From Shewanella maritima (GTDB lineage Bacteria > Pseudomonadota > Gammaproteobacteria > Enterobacterales > Shewanellaceae), in assembly GCF_004295345.1 (NCBI RefSeq), contig NZ_CP036200.1, positions 1,054,001 through 1,118,000 on the forward strand: 64,000 nt of DNA. Reading direction: 5' to 3'. The translations under genes and the position numbers were made by a program. Positions 25,165 through 34,783 of the stretch are shown here, one piece after another (the first letter of the stretch is position 1; every line of letters begins with the position of its first letter). The notes beneath the pieces were generated by a model. That model saw only the letters and a list, made by a program, of their open reading frames with translations. It was not told the origin of the DNA and made no database searches.

Positions 25165-27750
25165 CTAAAAGCGATAACCCACTTTACCGTACCATAAGGC
25201 ACCTATAGCAGAGTGTGTAGCCTGATCGTAGCCCATGAAGCTAGTCTCACTAAACGATGGGTCTGCATTTAATATATTGTTAGCACCTAAGGTCAGGGTC
25301 CATTTTTCAAGGCCTATGTATGACACATTCATATCTAACGTGGTAAATGCATCAATTTTCTTAGTCGCGCCTGCATCAACATCTCCCATATACTCGCCAA
25401 TGTAATTTAGACGAGCGCTGGTGCGCCAGTCAGCAATTGACCAGTCAGCACCTGTGGTCCAACGATACTCAGGATGTTGATACTCACCTGCAAGCTCGCG
25501 CTTGGTACCGTCTGCTCGAACCTGATCAAAGGTGTTAACCCAGGTTAAATGGTAACTAAAGTTAAAGTCACCCATACCTTGTGTTTGTAACTGGTATTTA
25601 ATATCAAAATCGACGCCATCGGTATTTTGACTACCTAAGTTAGCAAACTGGTCGTAAATCTCGATGATGCGACCAGGGACTGCAGTGGAAGATGGCTCAC
25701 GCTTAACAACGTCAGGGTTGTTACCTTGATTATCGAGTAAGTATTGAGTATCAGACGTAATCAAGCCCTCCTGATCATAGTTCCAATAATCAACGCCAAC
25801 ACTCAAATCATCGGTAATAGCCCAAACACCACCTAGGTTGTAAGAGGTTGATTCTTCAGGTTGTAAGTTAGGGTTACCTGAAAAAATAACCGTACGCTCT
25901 TGCGCAGTACAGTCTTCTTCAAGTCCAGTTAATGGACAACGAGTGGTATCTACAAGCCCTGGTGATTCTTGAGTAGCTCCAAGCCCTAACTGCACTAAAG
26001 ATGGCGCTCTAAACGCTTTACCCCAGCTGGCACGTAACGTTAAATTGTCAAGCGGCGTATAACGCAGTGCAACCTTCGGGTTAGTTGTGTTACCAAAGTC
26101 TGAGTAGTTTTCATAACGTGCAGCTAACTGGGCTTCTAAGCTCTCCAACACCGGCACCGCAAATTCAACGAACACCGAAGTTTGATCACGAGAACCTGCC
26201 GCTTCAGTGGCTTCTGTACCAAAGATTTCGCCACGCTTAAACAGCTCATCTGGGGTATCAGACAGTTCTTCCTTGCGATGCTCAAACCCAACAGCCATAC
26301 CCACGCTACCCGCTGGCATATCAAATAAATCACCCACTATCTTGCCGTCAAATGCTTGCGTCGTAGACTTACCATTACGTACTGTGTTGACCGTGATTTG
26401 ATCAATCACACCAGGGTTTTGTGTGGTTGCAAGTGGATTAAATGTTCCTGTGTTAATCGCCTCTTGTAATCTTGGTGACCACACAAAGCCCTGCTCGCCG
26501 TACTCATGGTTACGGTTATATGAATAGGTATATGCAAGCTCCCATTCCCACTCAGCCAACATGCCATTTAAGCCCAATACCATGCGGGCACTATTTGACT
26601 CTGCCGACTTTTGGCGTTGACCAGTCTCGGTAATACGTCGCCTCATGGTTAAGTCTTCACCCGGAAACGGGTTTACTGCTGCTCCACTGGCAAACAGGGG
26701 GTTATCAGCTAGCATATAAAATTCACCAAACGATGGGCTTGCTGCACCTTTAATCACGCTGTCATTGTGCTGGTACATCAGCTCAGCAAAAAACTTTAAG
26801 TCGTCATTGAATTGATAGTCTTGAAATACTGACAGTCCAACACGCGTTGTTTCTGGTACGGAAGTCATCAGCGGCGCGTAGTCGTAACGACAATATGGCC
26901 CCTTCGTCAGATCTGCAGGGCAATTTACATCAGGGGTCCAACTGTATTGATCAGATTTAGGTGTGATCGAGCCATCACTGCCAACTGTAGCAGGGATGTA
27001 AGAGCCAGGATTACCTGAAGACGATCTAAAGTCTGATCCACCATTGGCGCTTTGATCAGCTGACTTAGAATAATCACGGTCAGCAAATAGTGTTTCGCGC
27101 TCCTTAAAGTAATCTACTATTACCGTGGTATGAGATTTTCCATCATCACTTTTTGTACCAAACAGCATTGATGCAGCTTGCTGACCACCGCCATCTTCAA
27201 CGGTTTCAGCCAACTTACCGTTGACTTCAAAGCCTTCAAAGTCTTTCTTCAAAATAATATTAATTACACCTGCAATAGCATCTGAGCCATACGTTGCAGA
27301 GGCACCGTCTTTAACAATATCAATACGTTTTACCGCTGAAATTGGAATTGAGTTAATGTCGACAAATGCAGTATCAATCGATTTCGCAAACGAAGACACC
27401 GCAATACGGCGACCGTTTAAAAGTACTAAGGTGGAATCAGCACCTAAACCACGTAGTGACACTGCAGCACCACCATTAGCGGTGTCATCAGCATTGTTAC
27501 CTTGAGTAGAAAAGGTACCGCTACCCGATTCTGGTAACTTACTTAGCAGTTGCGAAATGTCTTGGGCGCCTGTCTTGGCGATATCTTCAGCAGTCAACAC
27601 TGACATAGGCGAAGCGCCTTCCATATCTGTACGCTTAATGTGTGTACCAGTTACTTCAATGCGTTCTAACTCTTGCTCTGCATAAACATTTGGCGTAACA
27701 GCCAGCATGACAGCGAGTGCGCACGAGCTGCGTAAAAAGGTAGGTATCAT
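25165..27750 (-). CDS. TonB-dependent outer membrane receptor
   Basis: 861 residues. Signal peptide 1 to about 24 (…VTPNVYA), then the start of the plug (ELERIEVTGTHIKRTDMEGASPM). The plug domain runs to about 180 (DISQLLSKLPESG, GLGADSTLVLLNGRRIAV, RIDIVKDGASATYGSDAIAGVINI). A 22-strand barrel follows and ends in the outer-membrane signature …LWYGKVGYRF with terminal Phe. This VTGTHIKR / GTFSTQGNNADDT plug type is common in Alteromonadales receptors for peptides, sugars or unknown organic ligands rather than siderophores. No SusD-like or enzyme partner is adjacent. AAGGAT lies before the start codon. A strong -35 and a perfect palindrome lie about 85-108 bp upstream, suggesting specific repression or activation. 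Confidence 0.93.
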   Translation of the reverse strand: MIPTFLRSSCALAVMLAVTPNVYAEQELERIEVTGTHIKRTDMEGASPMSVLTAEDIAKTGAQDISQLLSKLPESGSGTFSTQGNNADDTANGGAAVSLRGLGADSTLVLLNGRRIAVSSFAKSIDTAFVDINSIPISAVKRIDIVKDGASATYGSDAIAGVINIILKKDFEGFEVNGKLAETVEDGGGQQAASMLFGTKSDDGKSHTTVIVDYFKERETLFADRDYSKSADQSANGGSDFRSSSGNPGSYIPATVGSDGSITPKSDQYSWTPDVNCPADLTKGPYCRYDYAPLMTSVPETTRVGLSVFQDYQFNDDLKFFAELMYQHNDSVIKGAASPSFGEFYMLADNPLFASGAAVNPFPGEDLTMRRRITETGQRQKSAESNSARMVLGLNGMLAEWEWELAYTYSYNRNHEYGEQGFVWSPRLQEAINTGTFNPLATTQNPGVIDQITVNTVRNGKSTTQAFDGKIVGDLFDMPAGSVGMAVGFEHRKEELSDTPDELFKRGEIFGTEATEAAGSRDQTSVFVEFAVPVLESLEAQLAARYENYSDFGNTTNPKVALRYTPLDNLTLRASWGKAFRAPSLVQLGLGATQESPGLVDTTRCPLTGLEEDCTAQERTVIFSGNPNLQPEESTSYNLGGVWAITDDLSVGVDYWNYDQEGLITSDTQYLLDNQGNNPDVVKREPSSTAVPGRIIEIYDQFANLGSQNTDGVDFDIKYQLQTQGMGDFNFSYHLTWVNTFDQVRADGTKRELAGEYQHPEYRWTTGADWSIADWRTSARLNYIGEYMGDVDAGATKKIDAFTTLDMNVSYIGLEKWTLTLGANNILNADPSFSETSFMGYDQATHSAIGALWYGKVGYRF

Positions 27751-28179
27751 TATAATTATCCTTAATTATTAATATGTATCTTCCATAACTACTACTAACA
27801 TCAGTTATTTAAGTGGGTATAGCCTGATTTAATGTAAAGTGATGCCTCACTTTGTCAATCGACCAAAAAGTATTAAATTAGCAAAAGCTAAATATCAAAA
27901 AGGATGTCAACAACATACTGTTATTGACTGATTTCAAACAAAATAAATCTCTATTTTCGGATACCGTCCAATATAGCTGTCACAATTAAAGCTAGCATTA
28001 GCAACAGCTTAACTATATAAATGAGAGCCGACTGAACACGTAAATAAGGAGTAAATTAAAACAAAAGGGACATAACTCGATAATGGGTATGATTTAAAGG
28101 TTAAATTGCGCAAAAGTTAGACCTTCGCTTTAGCGCCTGATAGTTTAACAAACAGTGCGGCAAACCCATTCTCTAGACA
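27751..28179. other. 429-bp divergent intergenic region
   Basis: It holds the receptor promoter and operator (27836-27858) and the start region of the serine hydrolase gene. The stretch 27900-28150 is AT-rich, with no reading frame or hairpin I could support. Confidence 0.4.
27836..27858 (-). promoter_or_regulatory. receptor promoter with 18-bp palindromic operator
   Basis: On the minus strand a perfect -35 TTGACA (27858-27853) directly abuts AAAGTGA-GGCA-TCACTTT (27853-27836), a perfect 7+4+7 inverted repeat filling the spacer. The -10 is a weaker ACATTA-like hexamer. A regulator bound to the palindrome would sit between -35 and -10. Confidence 0.55.
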
Positions 28180-29349
28180 ATGAAACCAGGATATCCCCCA
28201 TTGAGCCATAGCATACGTACCCTCATTGTTATTTGTTTGGCCTCTGCGCCACTGCTATTTTCGAAAGCGCAAGCACTGCAGCTTTCGGTCACTGCCAGCA
28301 ACCAACTTGAACAAATCATCGAACAAGAATTAGCTCAGGCACCCCGCCCCTTTTTCGGCACCATTTTGATAGCTGACCATGCCAGCACTCAGGTACTCAT
28401 AAACAAAATGGCTTCGGGTGTAAGTGAGCCAGTTGTCAGCGAGCCGCAATATATCATTGGCTCACTATCTAAGATGATCACTGCAACATTGGTGTTGCGC
28501 GCAATCGACCAAGGTAAATTGCAGCTCAATGATAAAGTCAGCCATTATCTCGGCGATAATATTCACGCTGACGTGACCGTTGCGGGGCTATTAAGCCACA
28601 CATCGGGCATTAGGGGGGATGCTAAAATACTTACTGATGAAAACGCTTATGCAAACAAGCGCTTTCAGTACTCAAACCTTGGTTATCAATTACTTGGTCA
28701 GCTACTCACTGCAATCAATAACCGACCATTGGCTAAGCAAGTCAGCGATTTTGGCAGGCAGTTTGATCTCAATTTGCATGCAAGCTTTGGTGGCCTTAAA
28801 GACGCGCAATTGCAAAACCCATCTTTACTGGCAGGCTTTAATGAGAAAGTTGCTGTTAAACCCACTCAAACCAGTGAAGACAAACAGCTTAAAAGTGACA
28901 AGCCAAACACAGCAACCTACCAACGTAGTCAGGTTGAGAGCTTAAACTTTAGCGAGAGCGAGCTAGCCTCAGGATTTATCCAGACAGATGCAGCCAGCTT
29001 TGCTCGCTTTATGCACTTGCTACATACAGGCCAGCTATTGTCGTCTGCTAGCTATCAGGCAATGACCACAACTTATGGGGAGCGCAAACATCGTTGGGGG
29101 CAATTGGGCTATGGGTATGGCGTGCAGATCAATAAAATCACTAACGGTCAGCAACTAAAACCTATCGTTGAGTACAGCCACTCTGGCTATGTTAATGGCT
29201 TTATTAGCAGCAGTATTTACTATCCTCAAAGCCAAACCAGTATAGTGATTTTAGAAAACACGTCTTGGTCATTGGATGACATATCTAGGGTATTTTCGGT
29301 GCACGACAACATTCGCCAGCAAGTATTACAACAGCTCATTGTAAAATAA
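28180..29349 (+). CDS. exported serine hydrolase, beta-lactamase/class C (S12) family
   Basis: 389 residues. Signal peptide about 1-32 (…SAPLLFSKAQA). The S12 motifs are in order: SxxK as Ser-Leu-Ser-Lys in YIIGSLSKMITATLV (about residue 95), YxN as Tyr-Ser-Asn in FQYSNLGYQLLGQLL (about 165), and a C-terminal HSG in EYSHSGYVNGFIS standing for the KTG triad (about 330). Such proteins may be D-alanyl carboxypeptidases, esterases or D-amino-acid hydrolases; a true beta-lactamase role is unlikely without supporting context. There is no clear Shine-Dalgarno sequence before this ATG, so the start is less certain. It is divergent from the TonB receptor, and periplasmic. Confidence 0.88.
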   Translation: MKPGYPPLSHSIRTLIVICLASAPLLFSKAQALQLSVTASNQLEQIIEQELAQAPRPFFGTILIADHASTQVLINKMASGVSEPVVSEPQYIIGSLSKMITATLVLRAIDQGKLQLNDKVSHYLGDNIHADVTVAGLLSHTSGIRGDAKILTDENAYANKRFQYSNLGYQLLGQLLTAINNRPLAKQVSDFGRQFDLNLHASFGGLKDAQLQNPSLLAGFNEKVAVKPTQTSEDKQLKSDKPNTATYQRSQVESLNFSESELASGFIQTDAASFARFMHLLHTGQLLSSASYQAMTTTYGERKHRWGQLGYGYGVQINKITNGQQLKPIVEYSHSGYVNGFISSSIYYPQSQTSIVILENTSWSLDDISRVFSVHDNIRQQVLQQLIVK

Positions 29350-29451
29350 CGCGGTAGTCGATGAGTAAGGCAATAAAGCTGCACATCAGCAGCCTAAAGC
29401 AGGTATAATTTGCGCGAATTAAATAATCGCGCAGCCGCGCATGAGAGAGCT

Positions 29452-29916
29452 ATGTTAAACAACGATATTCTTCGCCGTGTCCGTTTTGTCTTTGATTTTT
29501 CAAATGAAAAAATGGTTGAAATTTTTGCTAAAGCCAATAAAACGGTCACTACCGAGCAGGTTATTGCCATCCTAAAGAAAGAGGATGACAAGGGTTATCA
29601 AGCGTGTAACGACCTAACAATGTGCCAGTTTTTAGATGGACTTATCATCAATAACCGTGGCCTTAAGCCTGGTAGCGATATACCAGAGCCAAGCAAAAAG
29701 CTAAACAACAATCTGATCTTTAAAAAGCTGCGCATCGCATTAGAGCTACGTGAAGAAGACATTATTGCCACACTTGAGCTGGCTAAGTTCAGAACCTCTA
29801 AATCAGAGCTAAGCGCGCTATTTAGAAACCCTGGCCATAAGAACTTTAAAGTCTGCGGCGATCAATTCTTGCGCAACTTTTTAAAAGGCTTGTCAATCAA
29901 ACATCGCGGTATGTAG
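29452..29916 (+). CDS. DUF1456 family protein (YehS homologue)
   Basis: 154 residues from ATG 29452, which has GAGAGAG 3-9 bp upstream; in-frame codons further upstream lack a ribosome binding site and precede the family's conserved start. The sequence carries the two repeats of DUF1456: LNNDILRRVRFVFDFSN…CQFLDGLIINNRG and LNNNLIFKKLRIALELRE…CGDQFLRNFLKGLS. It aligns along its whole length with E. coli YehS (MLSNDILRSVRYIL…). Function is unknown. Small basic-helical cytoplasmic protein. It is monocistronic, with a strong terminator. Confidence 0.93.
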   Translation: MLNNDILRRVRFVFDFSNEKMVEIFAKANKTVTTEQVIAILKKEDDKGYQACNDLTMCQFLDGLIINNRGLKPGSDIPEPSKKLNNNLIFKKLRIALELREEDIIATLELAKFRTSKSELSALFRNPGHKNFKVCGDQFLRNFLKGLSIKHRGM

Positions 29917-29979
29917 TCCTTGGCAATCGACGGGCACAATCAAACAAGTCCAAACTCAGTATATTGAGTTGAATACCGT

Positions 29980-30007
29980 AAAAAACGCAGCCAAGGCTGC
30001 GTTTTTT
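29980..30007 (+). terminator. terminator after the YehS homologue
   Basis: AAAAAACGCAGCC-AAG-GCTGCGTTTTTT perfect hairpin with T tract. Confidence 0.92.
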
Positions 30008-30152
30008 GTTATTTACCTTTACGCGTTTAAAATTTTAACGAAAAAACGTGAAATACCTCACTTAACAGACCACAATCTGTAACAGTCGTGGTAATCTAGC
30101 GACATTTTCAAAAGAACCCATAAATCGATAATACTAAACACTAAGGTTCCCC

Positions 30153-31840
30153 ATGGACGATAACAAACGCCCCTCTATCTTCCTTTTGCAGGTCCAGCAA
30201 TCCTTGAGTCTCCACTACTAAACAAAGGCACAGCCTTTAGTGAAGAAGAACGTATTTTCTTTAACCTTGAAGGTTTGATCCCATGGGAGATCGAAACCAT
30301 TGAGGAACAAGCAGAGCGCGCTTATCAGCAATACACCAGCTTTAATAATGATCTCGATAAGCATATTTATCTGCGTAACATTCAAGACACCAACGAAACC
30401 CTATTTTATCGATTAGTACGTAATCACATTAGTGAAATGATGCCTATCATCTACACCCCAACTGTGGGTCTGGCGTGTGAGCGTTTTTCTAAAGATTATC
30501 GTCGTAACCGTGGCCTGTTTATTTCATACCCAAATAAAGACCGCATTGACGACATTCTCAACAACTCAACTCGTCACAAAGTTAAAGTGATTGTTGTTAC
30601 CGACGGTGAACGTATTCTTGGTTTAGGCGACCAAGGGATCGGCGGCATGGGGATCCCAATTGGTAAACTGTCGCTTTACACCAGCTGTGGCGGTATCTCA
30701 CCTGCGTATTGTCTACCTATAACCCTTGATGTGGGTACAGATAACCCACATCTTCTTGAAGATCCGATGTACATGGGCTGGCCACATCAGCGCATCGTTG
30801 GTGAAGAATACGACGCGTTTGTTGAAGAGTTTATGCAAGCGGTTCATCGCCGCTGGCCCGATGCGCTCATCCAATTTGAGGATTTTGCGCAAAAGAATGC
30901 TATGCCACTGCTTGAGCGTTACAAAGACAAATACTGTACCTTCAACGATGATATTCAAGGCACAGCTGCCGTCACGGTTGGCTCACTGTTAGCCGCCTGT
31001 AAAGCTGCAAAAACTAAGCTTTCACAGCAGCGTATTACTTTCTTAGGTGCAGGCAGCGCCGGTTGCGGTATTGCAGAAGCGATTATCGCGCAAATGGTAT
31101 CAGAGGGGATCAGCGAAACTCAGGCTCGCTCTCAAGTGTTTATGGTCGACCGTTGGGGTCTACTGCAAGACAATATGCCGAACCTGCTGCCATTCCAGCA
31201 AAAGCTGACGCAAAAAGCCGAAGTTATCGACAGCTGGAAGCATGACGGTGAAAACGTGTCATTGCTTGATGTCGTCAACAACGCTAAGCCAACAGTACTC
31301 ATTGGTGTTTCTGGTGCGCCAGGATTGTTCACCGAAGAAATCATTCGCGCCATGCACAGCCATTGCCCACGCCCAATTGTGTTCCCATTGTCGAACCCAA
31401 CTAGCCGCGTGGAAGCAACGCCAAAGAACATCATTCACTGGACCGATGGTCAAGCATTGGTGGCGACAGGTAGCCCATTTGAACCTGTTGTTTATAACGA
31501 TGAAACCTTCCACATCGCCCAGTGCAATAACTCATTTATCTTCCCTGGCATTGGTCTTGGCGTATTGTCATGTGGTGCAGCAAGGGTATCAGATGAAATG
31601 CTGATGGCATCAAGCCGTGCACTGGCAGAATGCTCACCACTTGGTGAAAGCGGTGAAGGCTCACTGCTTCCAGATTTAGAAGATATTCAAAAAGTGAGTA
31701 AGTACATCGCCTTTGCGGTAGCGAAAAAAGCGATTGAAGAGGGTCATGCCCTACCTTGTGATGATGAGCTGCTAAAACAGCGCATTGAAAACAACTTCTG
31801 GGAGCCTGAGTATCGCCGTTACAAGCGTACTTCGTTCTAG
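30153..31840 (+). pseudogene. maeA: NAD-dependent malic enzyme, frameshifted near the 5' end
   Basis: Malic enzyme oxidatively decarboxylates malate to pyruvate. The ATG at 30153 opens MDDNKRP, the family N-terminus, but that frame hits TAA after 22 codons. From 30173 the next frame reads [19 protein letters not shown]…, the expected continuation, and runs to 31840. One base is missing in the C run 30170-30173; restoring it gives 562 residues, the family length. No ATG opens the main frame before the conserved region (a TTG at 30275 falls inside it). Catalytic regions are intact: IYTPTVG, the Tyr/Lys-containing [12 protein letters not shown] segment, [15 protein letters not shown] and the Rossmann loop [13 protein letters not shown]. 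Either a true mutation, a slippage site (a -1 slip on CCCC restores the protein) or a sequencing error. Confidence 0.9.
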
Positions 31841-31854
31841 CCCCACTAGCCATA

Positions 31855-31960
31855 AAAAACTGGGTCAGAGTAAACGGCCATTCAATTGGAAATAACCGTT
31901 TACCTTGACCCAGCTTTATTTTGGGACCCAATTTTATTTTACGACCCAGCTTTATTTCAG
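31855..31960. repeat. REP-like hairpin followed by three 18-bp tandem repeats
   Basis: The imperfect inverted repeat CTGGGTCA-GA-GTAAACGG … CCGTTTAC-CT-TGACCCAG spans about 31860-31913 with an 18-20 nt loop. It merges into three tandem 18-bp units beginning GACCCA (31907, 31925, 31943; GACCCAGCTTTATTTTGG, then two variants). The block fills the gap between two convergent genes and ends 1 bp before the stop of the downstream one. It looks like a dispersed intergenic element rather than a simple terminator. Confidence 0.7.
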
Positions 31961-32395
31961 CTACTCAGCCATCACCTGCTTGATGCTGTTGAGTAAGGCG
32001 CGGTCGGTACGTGCTTTCTTAAGCTTACGCAAACTCTCTTTCAATGATGCTTCCGCTAGACGCCCAAATACACCGTCGTATTGCTTATCATTCATTTCTT
32101 CTTCGGTTTCCGCGCTATCAGCAATCTCTTGCGCTACGCGGCTTAATTGCATCCAGGCATTAGCGATGTAAAAACCATGGAACTCAGCAACAGGAAACAA
32201 CTTTTGTGCACTTGCCGGCAATGCATCCCAAGATGCTTGAAAGTGGCCTGCTTTGTCAGCAATCAGTTCGGCAAATAGACCTTCATAGGCTTCAAGCAAG
32301 GTTGCCGGCATTTTTGCCATAGGTAGTACACGGTTTGACACGTTGTAAGCTACCTTTTTGGCTGTTTCAACGTACTGTGGATCTTTATCGCTCAT
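31961..32395 (-). CDS. small conserved cytoplasmic protein (DUF3069-like)
   Basis: 144 residues, mostly helical, no signal peptide or membrane segment. Regions: AKKVAYNVSNRVLPMAKMPATLLEAYEGL in the first half (read here in parts), the aromatic FHGFYIANAWMQLSR in the middle, and a Lys/Arg-rich helical end (ESLRKLKKARTDRALL). I associate this look with DUF3069 of Shewanella and Vibrio, from memory. Function unknown. It is convergent with maeA, and its stop abuts the 18-bp tandem repeats. Confidence 0.72.
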   Translation of the reverse strand: MSDKDPQYVETAKKVAYNVSNRVLPMAKMPATLLEAYEGLFAELIADKAGHFQASWDALPASAQKLFPVAEFHGFYIANAWMQLSRVAQEIADSAETEEEMNDKQYDGVFGRLAEASLKESLRKLKKARTDRALLNSIKQVMAE

Positions 32396-32659
32396 AATCG
32401 TTACTCTTTAACTATCTTGGCAGCGAAGCCAATACAGATTTGACCACGCTTAAAACTTTAAACGCAGCATTATACTGCATTCAAACCGGGATTTAGACTG
32501 CTTTATTATTGATACTCAATATCACAGCTAAACTCGCTACTATTAACAATGTAAAGTTGTGAAAAGTCGCCGCTGCAGCTATCAAAGCAGTTTAAAATAG
32601 CCACCTATTTGCAAAGAGGTGATAAATGTAACATTTTTATCCAAAACCTAAATGTTACC

Positions 32660-32688
32660 TTCATGTTACACAGCTTTGTATCTATAAT
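32660..32688 (+). promoter_or_regulatory. promoter of the TPR-GGDEF gene
   Basis: Perfect -10 TATAAT at 32683-32688 with a weak -35 TTCATG 17 bp upstream (32660-32665). A start of transcription near 32695 would leave a roughly 85-nt leader before ATG 32782, which argues against the earlier in-frame ATGs as the start codon. Confidence 0.5.
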
Positions 32689-32781
32689 AGCCTTATGCAT
32701 TTCATGGGAATGGCGCTGTCTCTAACACTGCGCGACCTAAAAATAATAATTGATGCTCAGGAACGCCAATTGCTCAAATTC

Positions 32782-34695
32782 ATGCTCAATCGTGGACACG
32801 TGAAGTATAGTTTTGTTATCGCTAAGCTAAGCGTTATTTCTATATGTATCAGTTTTTTAAGCTTAACAAGCTTGAGCCTAAAAGCTGAAGAACTCACCAA
32901 TTCCGAAAAGGCTGATGCCATCTTTCGTCAATTCGATTTAGGTGAAATCAATTACCCAGAGCAAAGCGACAAAATGCTTGCTGAATTAGACAGATTAATT
33001 GCCGATGACGACCTTAAACGTCGTCATAAACTTGTTGGGCTAAGGTGTTGGTATCAAGACAGCGCAACCACTGAGGAAATTAATGTCGCTATTGAGCATG
33101 CCAGTAAGCTAATTTTACTGTATTCAGATCCAAAGCCGTCATACATTTTAACTGAGCTGCTAATGTGCCGCGGCTTTTACTACAACCTTAATTCATTTAC
33201 TGATAAAGCTTTAGTCGATTACAACAAAGCGGTAGATGATTCTTACAAGCTAGAAAGCCCAAGACTCATAGCCGATGCCCGCAGTTTGCGCGGTACCATG
33301 TTTTCTTACCAGGGTGAATACAGCACCGCACTTGAAGATTTAATTACTGCTCAGCAAATCTATGAATCGCTAGACACACCATACTGGGAAATTTTTAATC
33401 TCACCGAGCTTGCTACCGCATACCGCCGCTTTGGCGATCCTGCCACCGCTCTGCGTTATCAAGAAAAGCTGCTAGCAAGCTTTACCGAAACGGATCAAAA
33501 TCTGGATGCCAATGAAGTGCGAGTACAAATGGGATACTCCTATGAAGCGCTGGGACAGTTCGATAAAGCAATTGAGCATTTCAAGGCTGCAAAACTATAC
33601 TGGGAAGCCAATGACGACCCGGAAATGGCAGCTGATATGGCGGTGACTATCGCAAATGCGTACATGGCACTAGGCCAATACGACAAAGCTAAGCCACTTT
33701 TAGAGAATCATAAACACATTATCCCTGCGGATTTTGATGCTCCCTATAGCCACCTCATGTACGCTCTTGCCCAAATGGCCCACCATGAAGGAAATAGCAA
33801 ACAGGCTTTAGCCTACCTTGAAGAGTCACAACAAGCATTCAACAAAAGCGCCAATAATCGCGGCCTGACCGATGCGCAAAAACTCACCAGTGAGGTTCAT
33901 GCTAGTGAGCAAAACTGGCAACAAGCCTATCTAGAGTTAGTTGAATACAACAAAACCCACGCAGCTTTAGATGAGAAGCTATTGTCAGATCGTAATGCCG
34001 AAATGCTGGCTCGTTTTGATAACTCCAAGTTTAAGCGTGAAAACGAATTACTAGAACGCGCGGCTAAAGCAAGAGAACAACAACTTGCAGTTATGGAGCG
34101 TAACGATACTCTGCAAATTGTGGTAATCGTGCTCAGTGTGATTATCCTAGTTATCCTGTCGATTTTTGCCTACAAGCAACTGATTAGGCAGCGCACCTAC
34201 CGCCAGCTTGCGCTGACTGATGAATTAACAGGGTTATCAAATCGCCGTGACACATACAACCAAGGGCAATTGTTCCTTAAGCAGGCTAAAGCTTCAGGTA
34301 AACCTTTCTCGGTAATATCGTTCGATGCGGACCACTTTAAAGCAGTAAATGACACCCTAGGACATGAAGTAGGCGATAAAGTACTGATAAAACTTGCCGA
34401 AATAGCCTCGAGCATGATGCGTGATACTGACGTGGTAGGCCGAGTAGGCGGCGAGGAGTTTTTAATTCTGTTACCAAATGTAGAACAAGGCACTGCGGTG
34501 GAAATTGCCAACCGACTATTAAGCACTATTGCCAACTTTGACTGGCAACAGGTGGCGCCTGAATTAAAGCAAACCGTTAGCGCCGGTGTAGCTAGTTTTA
34601 GTAATGAAACCACCCTATCACCGCTGTTACTCAAAGCAGATAAGGCGCTTTATAAAGCCAAAGAGTCAGGTCGTAACTGCGTGAAAGCAGTGTAA
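32782..34695 (+). CDS. TPR-GGDEF membrane diguanylate cyclase
   Basis: 637 residues from ATG 32782, the codon just before a signal-peptide-like segment (SFVIAKLSVISICISF…). An in-frame ATG at 32695 lies at the expected transcription start and is less likely. Periplasmic TPR-like repeats fill about residues 40-420 (RYQEKLLASFTETDQN, GYSEALGQF-type units). A membrane helix (about 444-466) is followed by the GGDEF domain with LTDELTGLSNRR and the active-site GGEEF (556-560). The product-binding I-site RxxD is present as RDTD 5 residues before it. It should therefore make c-di-GMP and be feedback-inhibited. The TPR part probably senses a periplasmic peptide or protein. A near-identical architecture occurs at 61471. 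Confidence 0.92.
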   Translation: MLNRGHVKYSFVIAKLSVISICISFLSLTSLSLKAEELTNSEKADAIFRQFDLGEINYPEQSDKMLAELDRLIADDDLKRRHKLVGLRCWYQDSATTEEINVAIEHASKLILLYSDPKPSYILTELLMCRGFYYNLNSFTDKALVDYNKAVDDSYKLESPRLIADARSLRGTMFSYQGEYSTALEDLITAQQIYESLDTPYWEIFNLTELATAYRRFGDPATALRYQEKLLASFTETDQNLDANEVRVQMGYSYEALGQFDKAIEHFKAAKLYWEANDDPEMAADMAVTIANAYMALGQYDKAKPLLENHKHIIPADFDAPYSHLMYALAQMAHHEGNSKQALAYLEESQQAFNKSANNRGLTDAQKLTSEVHASEQNWQQAYLELVEYNKTHAALDEKLLSDRNAEMLARFDNSKFKRENELLERAAKAREQQLAVMERNDTLQIVVIVLSVIILVILSIFAYKQLIRQRTYRQLALTDELTGLSNRRDTYNQGQLFLKQAKASGKPFSVISFDADHFKAVNDTLGHEVGDKVLIKLAEIASSMMRDTDVVGRVGGEEFLILLPNVEQGTAVEIANRLLSTIANFDWQQVAPELKQTVSAGVASFSNETTLSPLLLKADKALYKAKESGRNCVKAV

Positions 34696-34740
34696 CTACC
34701 TCATTACTTGACCATGTTAAATCTTGATTTTATAAAACGC

Positions 34741-34769
34741 AAAAGAGACTGATTATTCAGCCTCTTTTA
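34741..34769. terminator. bidirectional terminator
   Basis: AAAAGAG-A-CTGA-TTAT-TCAG-C-CTCTTTT hairpin between the convergent GGDEF and lipoprotein genes, with T or A tracts on both sides. Confidence 0.8.
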
Positions 34770-34783
34770 TTTTGTGCGGCGAC

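Noticed and set aside
28180..29349. Calling the serine hydrolase a beta-lactamase resistance gene
   Set aside because: SxxK/YxN/HSG motifs are shared by many S12 esterases and peptidases; no other sign of a resistance role.
30275..31840. TTG at 30275 as the true start of malic enzyme
   Set aside because: It falls inside a conserved N-terminal block, has no ribosome binding site, and the missing N-terminus is encoded just upstream in another frame.
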